From: Candidatus Jidaibacter acanthamoeba
Lineage (GTDB): Bacteria; Pseudomonadota; Alphaproteobacteria; Rickettsiales; Midichloriaceae
DNA length: 64,000 nucleotides
NCBI RefSeq assembly: GCF_000815465.1
Contig: NZ_JSWE01000124.1
Coordinates: 1-64,000 of the forward strand
Direction of reading: 5' to 3'
Position numbers and translations under genes: made by a program. The notes beneath the pieces were generated by a model. That model had not been told where the DNA came from and ran no database searches. It saw nothing but the letters and a program-made list of their open reading frames with translations. Each line of letters opens with the position of its first letter. Within the stretch, counting starts at the first letter, position 1. Shown piece by piece: positions 17,327-25,218 of this stretch.

Positions 17327-19312
17327 ATGGGCTTTTCTTTGGGCGATTTTAATCTTTCACTTGCAATCAGATTTCTCAGCATGGATATGGTGGAAAATGC
17401 TAAATCAGGGCATCCCGGTATGCCTATGGGAATGGCGGACGTTGCAACTGTGTTATATAAATATTTTTTAAAGTTTAATCCTCAAGCACCCGATTGGGCT
17501 GATAGAGATAGGTTTATTCTTTCGGCAGGGCACGGATCGGCATTATTATATTCATTGTTATATTTAACCGGGTATGAAGACATCGATATCAATCAACTTA
17601 AGAGTTTCAGAAAACTCGGCTCTAAAACCGCAGGTCATCCTGAATATCATTTAGCTAAGGGTATTGAAACTTCTACCGGCCCTTTAGGGCAAGGTTTAGC
17701 TAATGGTGTAGGGATGGCGCTTGCCGAGAGAATGCTCAATGCCGAATTCGGTGATGAATTAGTAAACCATAAAACCTATATAATTGTCAGTGACGGATGT
17801 TTAGCTGAAGGAATAAGTCAGGAAGCAATCTCAATTGCCGGACATTTGCGCCTAAAAAACCTAATTATTTTATTTGATGATAACGGTATTACAATCGACG
17901 GCCCAATCAATCTTTCAACTTCCGATAACCATTTAAAGCGTTTCGAAGCTTCTAATTGGAATGTGAAACAAATAGACGGTCATGATTATAATCAAATCAG
18001 GCAAGCTTTAGAGGTTGCGCAAACTTCGGATAAGCCGATGTTTATAGCCTGTAAGACTAAAATAGGTTTCGGCTCTCCGACTAAGGAAGGAAAATCTTCC
18101 GCTCACGGTTCACCTCTTGGCAGGGAAGAGATTGTTAAAATTAGAGAGAAATTTAACTGGCAATCTCCACCTTTTGTTATTCCTAAAGAAATTTTAAATG
18201 AATGGAGAAGTATTGCTGCACGAAATCTTGATGAATACAACAGATGGAATAAAGAATTTAATAATAGTAACAAAAAAGATAAGCTAAAAAGTTACTTAAG
18301 CGGAGAGATTCCCCTATCATTCAAGCAAGGTTCGGAATCTTTAAAACGAAAATTATGCATTGAAGCGAATACCGATGAACCTAGTCGCAAATCCTCAGAA
18401 CGCATAGTTGAATTAATGGCGGAGCATATAGAAAATATAAGAGGCGGATCTGCAGATTTAACTCCTTCAAATAACACAAAAGCGCGTAATCAAAACCCTA
18501 TAACTCCCGGCGATTACAGCGGAAGGTATATTCACTACGGCATTAGAGAGCATGCAATGGCTGCAATGATGAACGGAATAGTGCTGCATGGAGGTTTTAT
18601 ACCGTATGGCGGGACTTTTCTAGCCTTCAGTGATTATTGCCGCCCGGCGATCAGGCTTTCCGCACTAATGGCTTTGAGAGTAATATACGTTATGACTCAT
18701 GATTCAATCGGGTTAGGGGAAGATGGCCCCACTCATCAACCGGTTGAGCATTTGGCTGCACTAAGGGCTATTCCTAATTTACTTGTTTTTAGGCCATGTG
18801 ACGTAATTGAAACCTTAGAATGTTGGGATATAGCTTTAAACCAACAAGGCACTCCTTCCGTGCTTGCTTTAAGCAGGCAGAATCTGCCGCAATTGAGAAA
18901 AGAATACTTTAAAGAGAATCATTCTGCATTGGGTGCTTATATAATTAAGAAAGAAGAGAAGGAATTAAAGGTAACCATATTTGCAAGTGGTTCAGAGGTA
19001 AGTTTAGCGCTTGTTGTTGCTGAAAAACTTGAAGAAGCGGGAAGCGGTGCAAGGGTGATATCCGTTCCGTGTATGGATTTATTTAAAATGCAGGATAAGG
19101 AATATCAAGTTTCTCTTACATGTAATAATAGTCTGAAAGTTGCTATTGAAGCGGGTGTAGAGCAGGGCTGGGAAAGGCTGATCGGTGCCCATGGAATATT
19201 TATCGGTATGGAAAGCTTCGGTGAATCGGGAACAGCTTCAGAATTATTTAAATATTTCGGGTTTGATCCAGAAAATATTTTTAAAAAAATAACTCCATAC
19301 TTAAAAAAATAA
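17327..19312 (+). CDS. tkt: Transketolase
   Basis: Thiamine-diphosphate enzyme moving two-carbon units between sugar phosphates in the non-oxidative pentose phosphate pathway, supplying ribose 5-phosphate and erythrose 4-phosphate. The 661-residue protein has the N-terminal ENAKSGHPGMPMGMADVA with a cofactor-contacting His, LSAGHGSALLYSLLYL, GPLGQGLANGVGMALAE, the diphosphate/Mg site from SDGCLAEGISQEA to DDNGITIDG, and in the second half GIREHAMAAMMNGI and THDSIGLGEDGPTHQPVE. Length and motifs are normal. It is a single-gene unit divergent from the small hydrophilic gene. Confidence 0.96.
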   Translation: MGFSLGDFNLSLAIRFLSMDMVENAKSGHPGMPMGMADVATVLYKYFLKFNPQAPDWADRDRFILSAGHGSALLYSLLYLTGYEDIDINQLKSFRKLGSKTAGHPEYHLAKGIETSTGPLGQGLANGVGMALAERMLNAEFGDELVNHKTYIIVSDGCLAEGISQEAISIAGHLRLKNLIILFDDNGITIDGPINLSTSDNHLKRFEASNWNVKQIDGHDYNQIRQALEVAQTSDKPMFIACKTKIGFGSPTKEGKSSAHGSPLGREEIVKIREKFNWQSPPFVIPKEILNEWRSIAARNLDEYNRWNKEFNNSNKKDKLKSYLSGEIPLSFKQGSESLKRKLCIEANTDEPSRKSSERIVELMAEHIENIRGGSADLTPSNNTKARNQNPITPGDYSGRYIHYGIREHAMAAMMNGIVLHGGFIPYGGTFLAFSDYCRPAIRLSALMALRVIYVMTHDSIGLGEDGPTHQPVEHLAALRAIPNLLVFRPCDVIETLECWDIALNQQGTPSVLALSRQNLPQLRKEYFKENHSALGAYIIKKEEKELKVTIFASGSEVSLALVVAEKLEEAGSGARVISVPCMDLFKMQDKEYQVSLTCNNSLKVAIEAGVEQGWERLIGAHGIFIGMESFGESGTASELFKYFGFDPENIFKKITPYLKK

Positions 19313-19376
19313 TTTCCAAGGCCTTCCTATAAGTTACCGCATATATTGAGGTCATATATATTTATCAATTAATAAT

Positions 19377-19496
19377 ATGATCCGATTACTCAAATTATCA
19401 GCATTAATGATTTTATACTTCATTATGCTTTACCCGAGCTTGACTTTAGGCTGTGAGGAAGAAATTTTCCGTAAATGGAACTACTCGTTTTTATAA
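19377..19496 (+). pseudogene. Out-of-frame signal-peptide fragment upstream of the MuF-like gene
   Basis: A 39-codon ORF encodes a typical export signal: MIRLLKLS, a long hydrophobic core (ALMILYFIMLYPSLTL), then GC, which could be a lipoprotein or signal-peptidase site. It ends 44 nt inside the next ORF (start 19453), in a different frame. The simplest reading is that it was the N-terminus of that protein before an indel, or that the sequence has an error here. A standalone leader peptide is less likely. Confidence 0.5.
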
Positions 19497-20106
19497 CCGT
19501 ATTAAAGTGTATGTAGATACCAACGAAGAAAAGTATTTTAAAGAAGCGGTAGAAAAAATTGAGAAGAACTCTAATCCGGGAAATCACGTCTTGTTACAAA
19601 ACCGAAGGAATGCCCAGGCTGAAATACTTGATTCTACTAAAGATCTTATATACTCAAAACCTAATCAACCTTTGCTTCCCCCTGATGCGGAAATAAAAAT
19701 AATACCTGCCCATACGATTTTGCCTAGAGGTATAGATAAAATATGGCCAAAGAGGGTAGACAGCGGTTATTATATTTGGCGCACCCGCTTAGATGATAAA
19801 GTTAGAGATTCGCATGCAAACTTAGAGGGCAAAGTTTTTGCTCTTGATAATAAGTTAAGCTTCGGCTTGCCGGGAGAGGACTTTAATTGCCGATGTTACA
19901 AAGAAGAAATCCCGATTAATGCTGAAATAATTTCCGAGATTATTGAAGTTAAGTATTTAAGGTCAATGAATATTGAGCTTAATATCCTTATAGGAGCGGC
20001 AAAAAGTTGTGTAAATCTATTGCAAAATTATGAAAGTAAACCTGGCGGATTTGTGAATTATAATAGTAAAGAATTTTTACGAAAGGAAAATAGTTATCAG
20101 GACTAA
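19453..20106 (+). CDS. Phage Mu gpF/SPP1 gp7-like (MuF) domain protein, probably frameshifted
   Basis: The 217-residue product starts at a GTG. Its central part has the C-terminal signature of Mu F/SPP1 gp7 minor head proteins: WRTRLDDKVRDSHANLEGKV (about residues 109-128) then GLPGEDFNCRC (138-148), with His121 and the Cys-x-Cys pair in the usual places. In phages this domain belongs to a capsid-associated protein; it also occurs in MuF-type polymorphic toxins. No other phage gene is nearby, and a signal peptide lies just upstream in another frame, so this may be the body of a broken secreted protein. The tail after residue 155 matches nothing I know. Confidence 0.6.
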   Translation: MRKKFSVNGTTRFYNRIKVYVDTNEEKYFKEAVEKIEKNSNPGNHVLLQNRRNAQAEILDSTKDLIYSKPNQPLLPPDAEIKIIPAHTILPRGIDKIWPKRVDSGYYIWRTRLDDKVRDSHANLEGKVFALDNKLSFGLPGEDFNCRCYKEEIPINAEIISEIIEVKYLRSMNIELNILIGAAKSCVNLLQNYESKPGGFVNYNSKEFLRKENSYQD

Positions 20107-20191
20107 TTTAAACCTCAAAAATATAAAATTCATTTGCGCTTAGTATTATTTATAAATAATATACCTAAAATATTGTTTATAACTTTCTTTA

Positions 20192-23100
20192 ATGTTTGAG
20201 AGAATTGTTTCAGAAGTTACTCTTAGCCCGGAAGAGATTCAGGCACTTGCTTCCGATCCCGCCTGTTCAGTTTATCTTTCCGCTTCCGCAGGTACCGGAA
20301 AAACCAAAGTTTTAACCGATAGGTATTTAAGGTTACTATTAGATGATACAGAAGCAAAGAAAATATTATGCTTAACATTTACTAACGCTGCTGCCGCTGA
20401 AATGCGCCAAAGGATAATGCAAAAGCTACAAAATTGGTCACTATGCAGTCAAGAAGAGTTAGAAAACGAGCTATTGAAATTGCAGGGGAACAAATCCCCG
20501 AACTTAATACAAAAAGCAAGGAAACTGCATAAGTATTTTTCTGAAGAAATTGATAGTATTAAAATTCAAACCATCCATTCTTTTTGTTTAGATATTTTAA
20601 AAAAATATTCTACATGTGAAAATTCATTTTATTCATATGAAATTATTGAAGACCACTCGAAGAAGAAATTTTTAAAATTAGCTTTTGAACAAGTTTTTAA
20701 TACTAATACAACAAGTAGTGATCACAATTTAAAATCCTCTGTTGGGCAGTTAATATCCTTTTATGACTATGATAGGCTGGAAGAATTGGTTCAAGCAATC
20801 TTAGCTCCCAGAATTAAGTTTTTAAGATATTTATCTAAATTTAATGATGAAGAGCACCTGAAGCAGGGAATCTATCATAAGCATGAAGCGAGCCCTGAGC
20901 TATCCGGCCAAGAAATTTTGGCAAAAGCAATGGAGCTTGGTGATCAGATGATTTCTGATAAGATTTTAAATCTGCTAAGTGAAGAAGGTGAACAAATAGG
21001 TAATGCTATACTGCAAAACAAAGATTCTTTCATAAGATATAAGAGATGCTTTTTAAAAGCAGATGGAGAAAGGTTTGCCAGATTGGTCAAAGCAAGCTTT
21101 GCAAAGAAGTATCCTGATGTTGTTGAGATTTTAACAAGAGAGCAGGAAAGAGTTTATGATGTTGACCAAACATATAAAAAGTATATCTCTGCCGAGCTTT
21201 GCTTTTCACTAACTTTATTTTGCAAAAGAATACTTGAGATATATGAAGCATTAAAAGCAGAAGAACAGTTATTTGAGTATGATGATTTAATTATCAAGAC
21301 TTTAGATTTGCTACAAAACTCCGAAAGCTCTTATTGGATTCTTTATAAGCTTGATATGGCAATCGATCATATTTTAGTCGATGAAGCTCAGGATTTAAGT
21401 GAGATACAATGGGAACTAATAAAATCCGTTTCTGAAGAATTCTTTGCAGGAGAAGGAGCAAAAGACTATGATAGAACGGTTTTTATAGTCGGAGATTTCA
21501 AACAATCGATATATAGCTTCCAAGGAGCAGACCCGAAAGAATTTGAGGCAGCCAGGGCTTACTTTGAGGAAAGAGCAACTAATGCTTTAAAAGTTTGGAA
21601 AGAACTTAATTTAAGCACTTCTTTCAGGACTACTGCTCCAATTCTCGGATTTATTGATAGCTTATTAGGCGATAATCATGCCTTTATTCATAACTATACA
21701 AAACATATTCCTTTTCGAAATGGAAGCGGCTATATCGGAATGTTACCGTTAATAGAAAAACCAAAAAATAAGGAATCGGAAGGTTGGCACTTACCTGAAT
21801 ACGAAGATGATATAAAGCATAATCAAAAGAAATTATTGGCTAAGCAAATTGTAACAAAAATTGACGAATGGATTACAAGTAAACGGAAGCTTTACGGACA
21901 CTTAAGGGCAATAGAGCCGAAAGATATCATGATACTGGTCAGAAAAAGAAGTGAGCTTATAGATTACTTAATTGCTGAGTTGAAAAAGCATAAAATTCCT
22001 GTAGTTGAGCATGGCCAATCAAATTTGCAGGAAAATTTACTTATTATGGATTTGCTTTCCCTCATTAAGTTTATTAATCTGCAATCTGATGATTATAACT
22101 TAGCTTGTTTACTTAAATCCCCTATAATAGCTCTTTACGAAACACAATTATTTGAAATATGCCATGCAAGAGAAACATCAATATGGGAAAGTTTAGAATT
22201 AAAAAACCCGGATGTTTTTAAATATTTAGAAAATCTAAAAAATTCCTCACATGCTTTAAGTATATTAGAGCTGATCAATAAGGTTTTATATATTGATGAA
22301 AAGTATCAAATTTTTATAGAAAGATATGGTGACGGAGCTAAAGACTTAATTAATATATTTATTGAAGCAATAATAAAATTTGAGACTTCCTCATTCAGCC
22401 TTTGTGCTTACCAGGAATTTGTGGAATGGTTTAAAGATTATAAAGCTAAGTTCGGAAGCTTAGTTCATAATGATAAATTAAGAATAATGACAGTTCACGG
22501 CTCTAAAGGTTTGCAAGCACCTATTGTAATTATTGCTGATAGTGCTTCTTCGGAACAATCTCCTGTTGAAAATGTATATTGGGATAAAAATGAAGATTTA
22601 TATTTAAGTTGTTATAGTGAATTTGACTGCGAAGTAATCAAGCTCGCAAAAGAGTTCTGCAATTCTAATCAAGAAAGAGAAAATTTAAGGTTACTATATG
22701 TTGCTTTGACCAGAGCAGAAGATGAGTTATATATAGGAGGATGGGAAAATAACCGCATAAAGGGAAGTTGGTATGATTTAATTTCTAAAAAACATGATAA
22801 TAATATTGAAGTTATACCGAACTACGCTGAAGGGGAAGCAGAAATAAAAAATAAAGATAAATATATAGAAGTTAAATTAGACAAATCAATAAACTTAGAA
22901 AAGAAAAAAATAATACGACCCTCATTAACTAAAAAGGTAAGTGTTAACCCTGCATTTATGGAAAGAGGTAAAGTAATTCATAAATTGCTTCATGAGCTTC
23001 CGCAAATTCCGCAAGCAAGGTGGAATAATATTTTAGAACCTTTAGATGAATCAATAAAACAAGATCTTCTCTTAACTATAAAAGCTTTTCCCGATATATT

Positions 23101-23377
23101 TTTTTCAGTAAACTCAATTTCTGAACTTCCGATAGTCGGAGAATTAAACGGCTCACAGCTTAACGCTCAAATTGATAAAATAATTTTTAAAGAAGACTTT
23201 ATTCAAATAATTGATTTCAAAACTGATACTCGGCCTAATTTGAATAAGGTTAAGAATAACTATATAATTCAGCTTAAGTTTTATAAGCAATTGCTCCAAA
23301 AAAAATATAGGCAAACTCCTATAAAAATTTATTTACTTTTTAGCAGTAATCAGGAACTTATAGAAATATTTAATTAA
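20192..23377 (+). CDS. addA: Double-strand break repair helicase-nuclease AddA
   Basis: UvrD-like helicase with a C-terminal PD-(D/E)XK nuclease, the A subunit of the RecBCD-equivalent AddAB complex of alphaproteobacteria. The 1061-residue protein has Walker A SASAGTGKTKVL near residue 30, LTFTNAAAAEMRQR, Walker B VDEAQDLS, VGDFKQSIYSFQGADP, TVHGSKGLQAPIVI, LLYVALTRAEDELY and the nuclease motif IIDFKTDTRPN near the C-terminus followed by YIIQLKFYKQ. The length is slightly below that of free-living homologues. addB, usually adjacent upstream in alphaproteobacteria, is not in this window. Confidence 0.93.
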   Translation: MFERIVSEVTLSPEEIQALASDPACSVYLSASAGTGKTKVLTDRYLRLLLDDTEAKKILCLTFTNAAAAEMRQRIMQKLQNWSLCSQEELENELLKLQGNKSPNLIQKARKLHKYFSEEIDSIKIQTIHSFCLDILKKYSTCENSFYSYEIIEDHSKKKFLKLAFEQVFNTNTTSSDHNLKSSVGQLISFYDYDRLEELVQAILAPRIKFLRYLSKFNDEEHLKQGIYHKHEASPELSGQEILAKAMELGDQMISDKILNLLSEEGEQIGNAILQNKDSFIRYKRCFLKADGERFARLVKASFAKKYPDVVEILTREQERVYDVDQTYKKYISAELCFSLTLFCKRILEIYEALKAEEQLFEYDDLIIKTLDLLQNSESSYWILYKLDMAIDHILVDEAQDLSEIQWELIKSVSEEFFAGEGAKDYDRTVFIVGDFKQSIYSFQGADPKEFEAARAYFEERATNALKVWKELNLSTSFRTTAPILGFIDSLLGDNHAFIHNYTKHIPFRNGSGYIGMLPLIEKPKNKESEGWHLPEYEDDIKHNQKKLLAKQIVTKIDEWITSKRKLYGHLRAIEPKDIMILVRKRSELIDYLIAELKKHKIPVVEHGQSNLQENLLIMDLLSLIKFINLQSDDYNLACLLKSPIIALYETQLFEICHARETSIWESLELKNPDVFKYLENLKNSSHALSILELINKVLYIDEKYQIFIERYGDGAKDLINIFIEAIIKFETSSFSLCAYQEFVEWFKDYKAKFGSLVHNDKLRIMTVHGSKGLQAPIVIIADSASSEQSPVENVYWDKNEDLYLSCYSEFDCEVIKLAKEFCNSNQERENLRLLYVALTRAEDELYIGGWENNRIKGSWYDLISKKHDNNIEVIPNYAEGEAEIKNKDKYIEVKLDKSINLEKKKIIRPSLTKKVSVNPAFMERGKVIHKLLHELPQIPQARWNNILEPLDESIKQDLLLTIKAFPDIFFSVNSISELPIVGELNGSQLNAQIDKIIFKEDFIQIIDFKTDTRPNLNKVKNNYIIQLKFYKQLLQKKYRQTPIKIYLLFSSNQELIEIFN

Positions 23378-23383
23378 AGACAA

Positions 23384-23401
23384 AAAATGTGTACACATTT
23401 T
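23384..23401. promoter_or_regulatory. 18-bp perfect palindrome between addA and the DUF692 gene
   Basis: AAAATGTGTACACATTTT is fully self-complementary and begins 6 nt after the addA stop, about 130 nt before the DUF692 start. With so small a loop it is more like a dyad protein-binding site than a hairpin, although the T-rich flank also allows a weak terminator. Confidence 0.35.
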
Positions 23402-23532
23402 ATTTATATTAGATTAGACTAAATTTATAATAATTTTCTATTTAGCTGGTAAATTATTTATAGTTAGCAAGTAGCATATAAATTTTATATCTAAGCAGGA
23501 TAGAAGATTTAACCCTAACTGATACGGTAAAT

Positions 23533-24405
23533 ATGGGTATACCTGAACTTAAGTACATTGAAAGTGTACCGGCTATTCTTCAGCAATCCGGAATAAGTTT
23601 AAAGCAAAAATATTTTAAAGAGATTATTGATATTAGTCCTGAGATTGGCTTCTTAAAAATAGATATTGAAAAATGCTTGAATGAAGGTGTTATATTGCAT
23701 GTTTTAGAGCGAATTAAAGATAAATATCTCTTTAGTTTTCATTCCAACAATCTTTTATTAAGCTCTAATCAAGGAACATTAAATGACAAGTTAATTAAAC
23801 TAAAAATATTAGCTGAAAAGTTTAATCTGCTAAATATCTCTATGAGTGCAACATGGTCGGTTCTAAAAGGAATTCCTGCGGTTGATTTTCTCCCTTTTCC
23901 TTATAATGAGAAAAACCTCAACATTATTAGTGATAATGTTATGAGGATTCAAGATTATTTATCACGTCAAATATTAATAGAAAACCCAATGAGTTATTTT
24001 GAATTTAAAGGAAATATCAGTGAGCCCGAATTTTTCATGAGAATGGTTGAAAGAACAGGGTGTAGCCTATTACTTAATCTTAATAACATATATGCGAATT
24101 CAATTAATCATAACTTTAATCCGAAAAACTACGTTGATATTATTTCAGACAATATAATTAAAGAAATTCATATATCAGGGCATACTAAAGCCAAAGTAAA
24201 CGGTAAGGAAAAAATCATTGATATATCCAACAATAAAATCAGCAAAGAAGTATGGGAGCTTTACTCTTATACTATCTTAGAAAAAGGGTGCATTCCGACA
24301 TTAGTAAAATGGGATTATAATTTGCCTGAGTTTAGCGAGTTGTTAGCAGAAGTAAACAAATGTAATGAAATACTGAAATTGAATAGTTATAGAAATGCTG
24401 CTTAA
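23533..24405 (+). CDS. DUF692 (MNIO-family) protein with several expected metal-ligand positions changed
   Basis: A member of the multinuclear non-heme iron oxidative (MNIO, BufB/TglH/MbnB-like) fold that usually modifies cysteines in ribosomal peptides. Recognisable blocks: LPFPYNEKNL (residues 120-129), IENPMSY (149-155, Glu150), LNLNNIYANSINHNF (181-195), EIHISGH (211-217, Glu211, His213, His217), EVWELY (239-244), TLVKWD (256-261). Compared with my recollection of the family pattern, the His of FEVHxEN is Asp44, the His of SxHLAW is Thr107, the Asp of LDVNN is Asn182, the His of DTH is Ser232 and the Glu of IEWD is Lys259. It overlaps the DUF2063 gene by 11 nt. It may be inactive, non-metallated or repurposed. 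Confidence 0.8.
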   Translation: MGIPELKYIESVPAILQQSGISLKQKYFKEIIDISPEIGFLKIDIEKCLNEGVILHVLERIKDKYLFSFHSNNLLLSSNQGTLNDKLIKLKILAEKFNLLNISMSATWSVLKGIPAVDFLPFPYNEKNLNIISDNVMRIQDYLSRQILIENPMSYFEFKGNISEPEFFMRMVERTGCSLLLNLNNIYANSINHNFNPKNYVDIISDNIIKEIHISGHTKAKVNGKEKIIDISNNKISKEVWELYSYTILEKGCIPTLVKWDYNLPEFSELLAEVNKCNEILKLNSYRNAA

Positions 24406-25141
24406 ATTACAAAAGCACTTTGAAAGATATATTATTACTAAGCAAGCCTCAAAGCTTATATTAAAGCTAATTAGGAGTAGTGATCTTCCAAAAGAAGTCA
24501 TGCTTGAAGTTTATAGAAATAATGTTTTTAGTAGGCTAATAAGTTCTTTAAAAGATATATATCCTTTAAGCAATAGCGCTCTTGGAAATGAATTCTTTGA
24601 ACAGTTAGCTAAAGAGTTTATAAAAAAAGATTTAGCAATTTTGAGTTCCAATAATAAAAATGGCGAAAATCTGGCGGATTTTTTTTTAAGTTATAATCAT
24701 GTTCATAAAATTGATTATTTATCTGATCTTGCAAGGTTTGAATGGTTGGTGCATGAATCAAGCAATGCTGCTGAAGATTATCCGTTGTTATTATGTATGT
24801 TGGATGGAATAAATGAAAATGATATCGATTTAGAATTGCGAGCCTCAGTTAGAATATTTCATTCTAATTATCCTATTGATAAAATTTATAATCGAAAAAT
24901 AAACTTAAAAGAGGCTAAAGAAACCGGTCAGGAAGTATATAGTTTGGTAGTTAGAAACAATTTTAGAATAGAGCTTTTTACACTTGCAGCTATTGAATAT
25001 CACTTCTTACTACTATTTATACAAAAAGTTACCCTGGATATGATAATTATTGCATTACTGGAAAAGTTTAATATTACCGAAGATATAGTAACGCAAATCA
25101 TAGAGCGATTATTATCACTTGGAATTTTCAAGGTAAAATAG
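24395..25141 (+). CDS. DUF2063 (BufC/HvfC-like) partner of the DUF692 protein
   Basis: Putative DNA-binding-like or recruitment partner that normally accompanies MNIO enzymes and is thought to bind their precursor peptide. The 248-residue protein shows the family's N-terminal pattern: YRNNVFSRLISSLKDIYPL (residues 41-59), GNEFFEQLAKEFIKKD, then DFFLSYN and IDYLSDLARFEWLVHESSNA (about 108-127). The C-terminal half is more diverged. It overlaps the DUF692 gene by 11 nt and is certainly co-transcribed with it. No Cys-rich small ORF (DUF2282-type precursor) is visible on either side. Confidence 0.8.
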   Translation: MLLKLQKHFERYIITKQASKLILKLIRSSDLPKEVMLEVYRNNVFSRLISSLKDIYPLSNSALGNEFFEQLAKEFIKKDLAILSSNNKNGENLADFFLSYNHVHKIDYLSDLARFEWLVHESSNAAEDYPLLLCMLDGINENDIDLELRASVRIFHSNYPIDKIYNRKINLKEAKETGQEVYSLVVRNNFRIELFTLAAIEYHFLLLFIQKVTLDMIIIALLEKFNITEDIVTQIIERLLSLGIFKVK

Positions 25142-25218
25142 TCTGATAAATCTATAAACTTTAATTGAAAATAAAACTTATAATGTTACATTTGCTCAAA
25201 AATTGCGGTTAAATTTAA

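Noticed and set aside
19453-20106. Prophage based on the MuF-like domain
   Set aside because: Only one phage-type domain is present; no terminase, portal, capsid, tail or integrase gene is near, and a signal peptide precedes it.
25142-25218. T-box or other leader in front of alaS
   Set aside because: The 77-bp spacer is too short and lacks a T-box motif or a stable hairpin.
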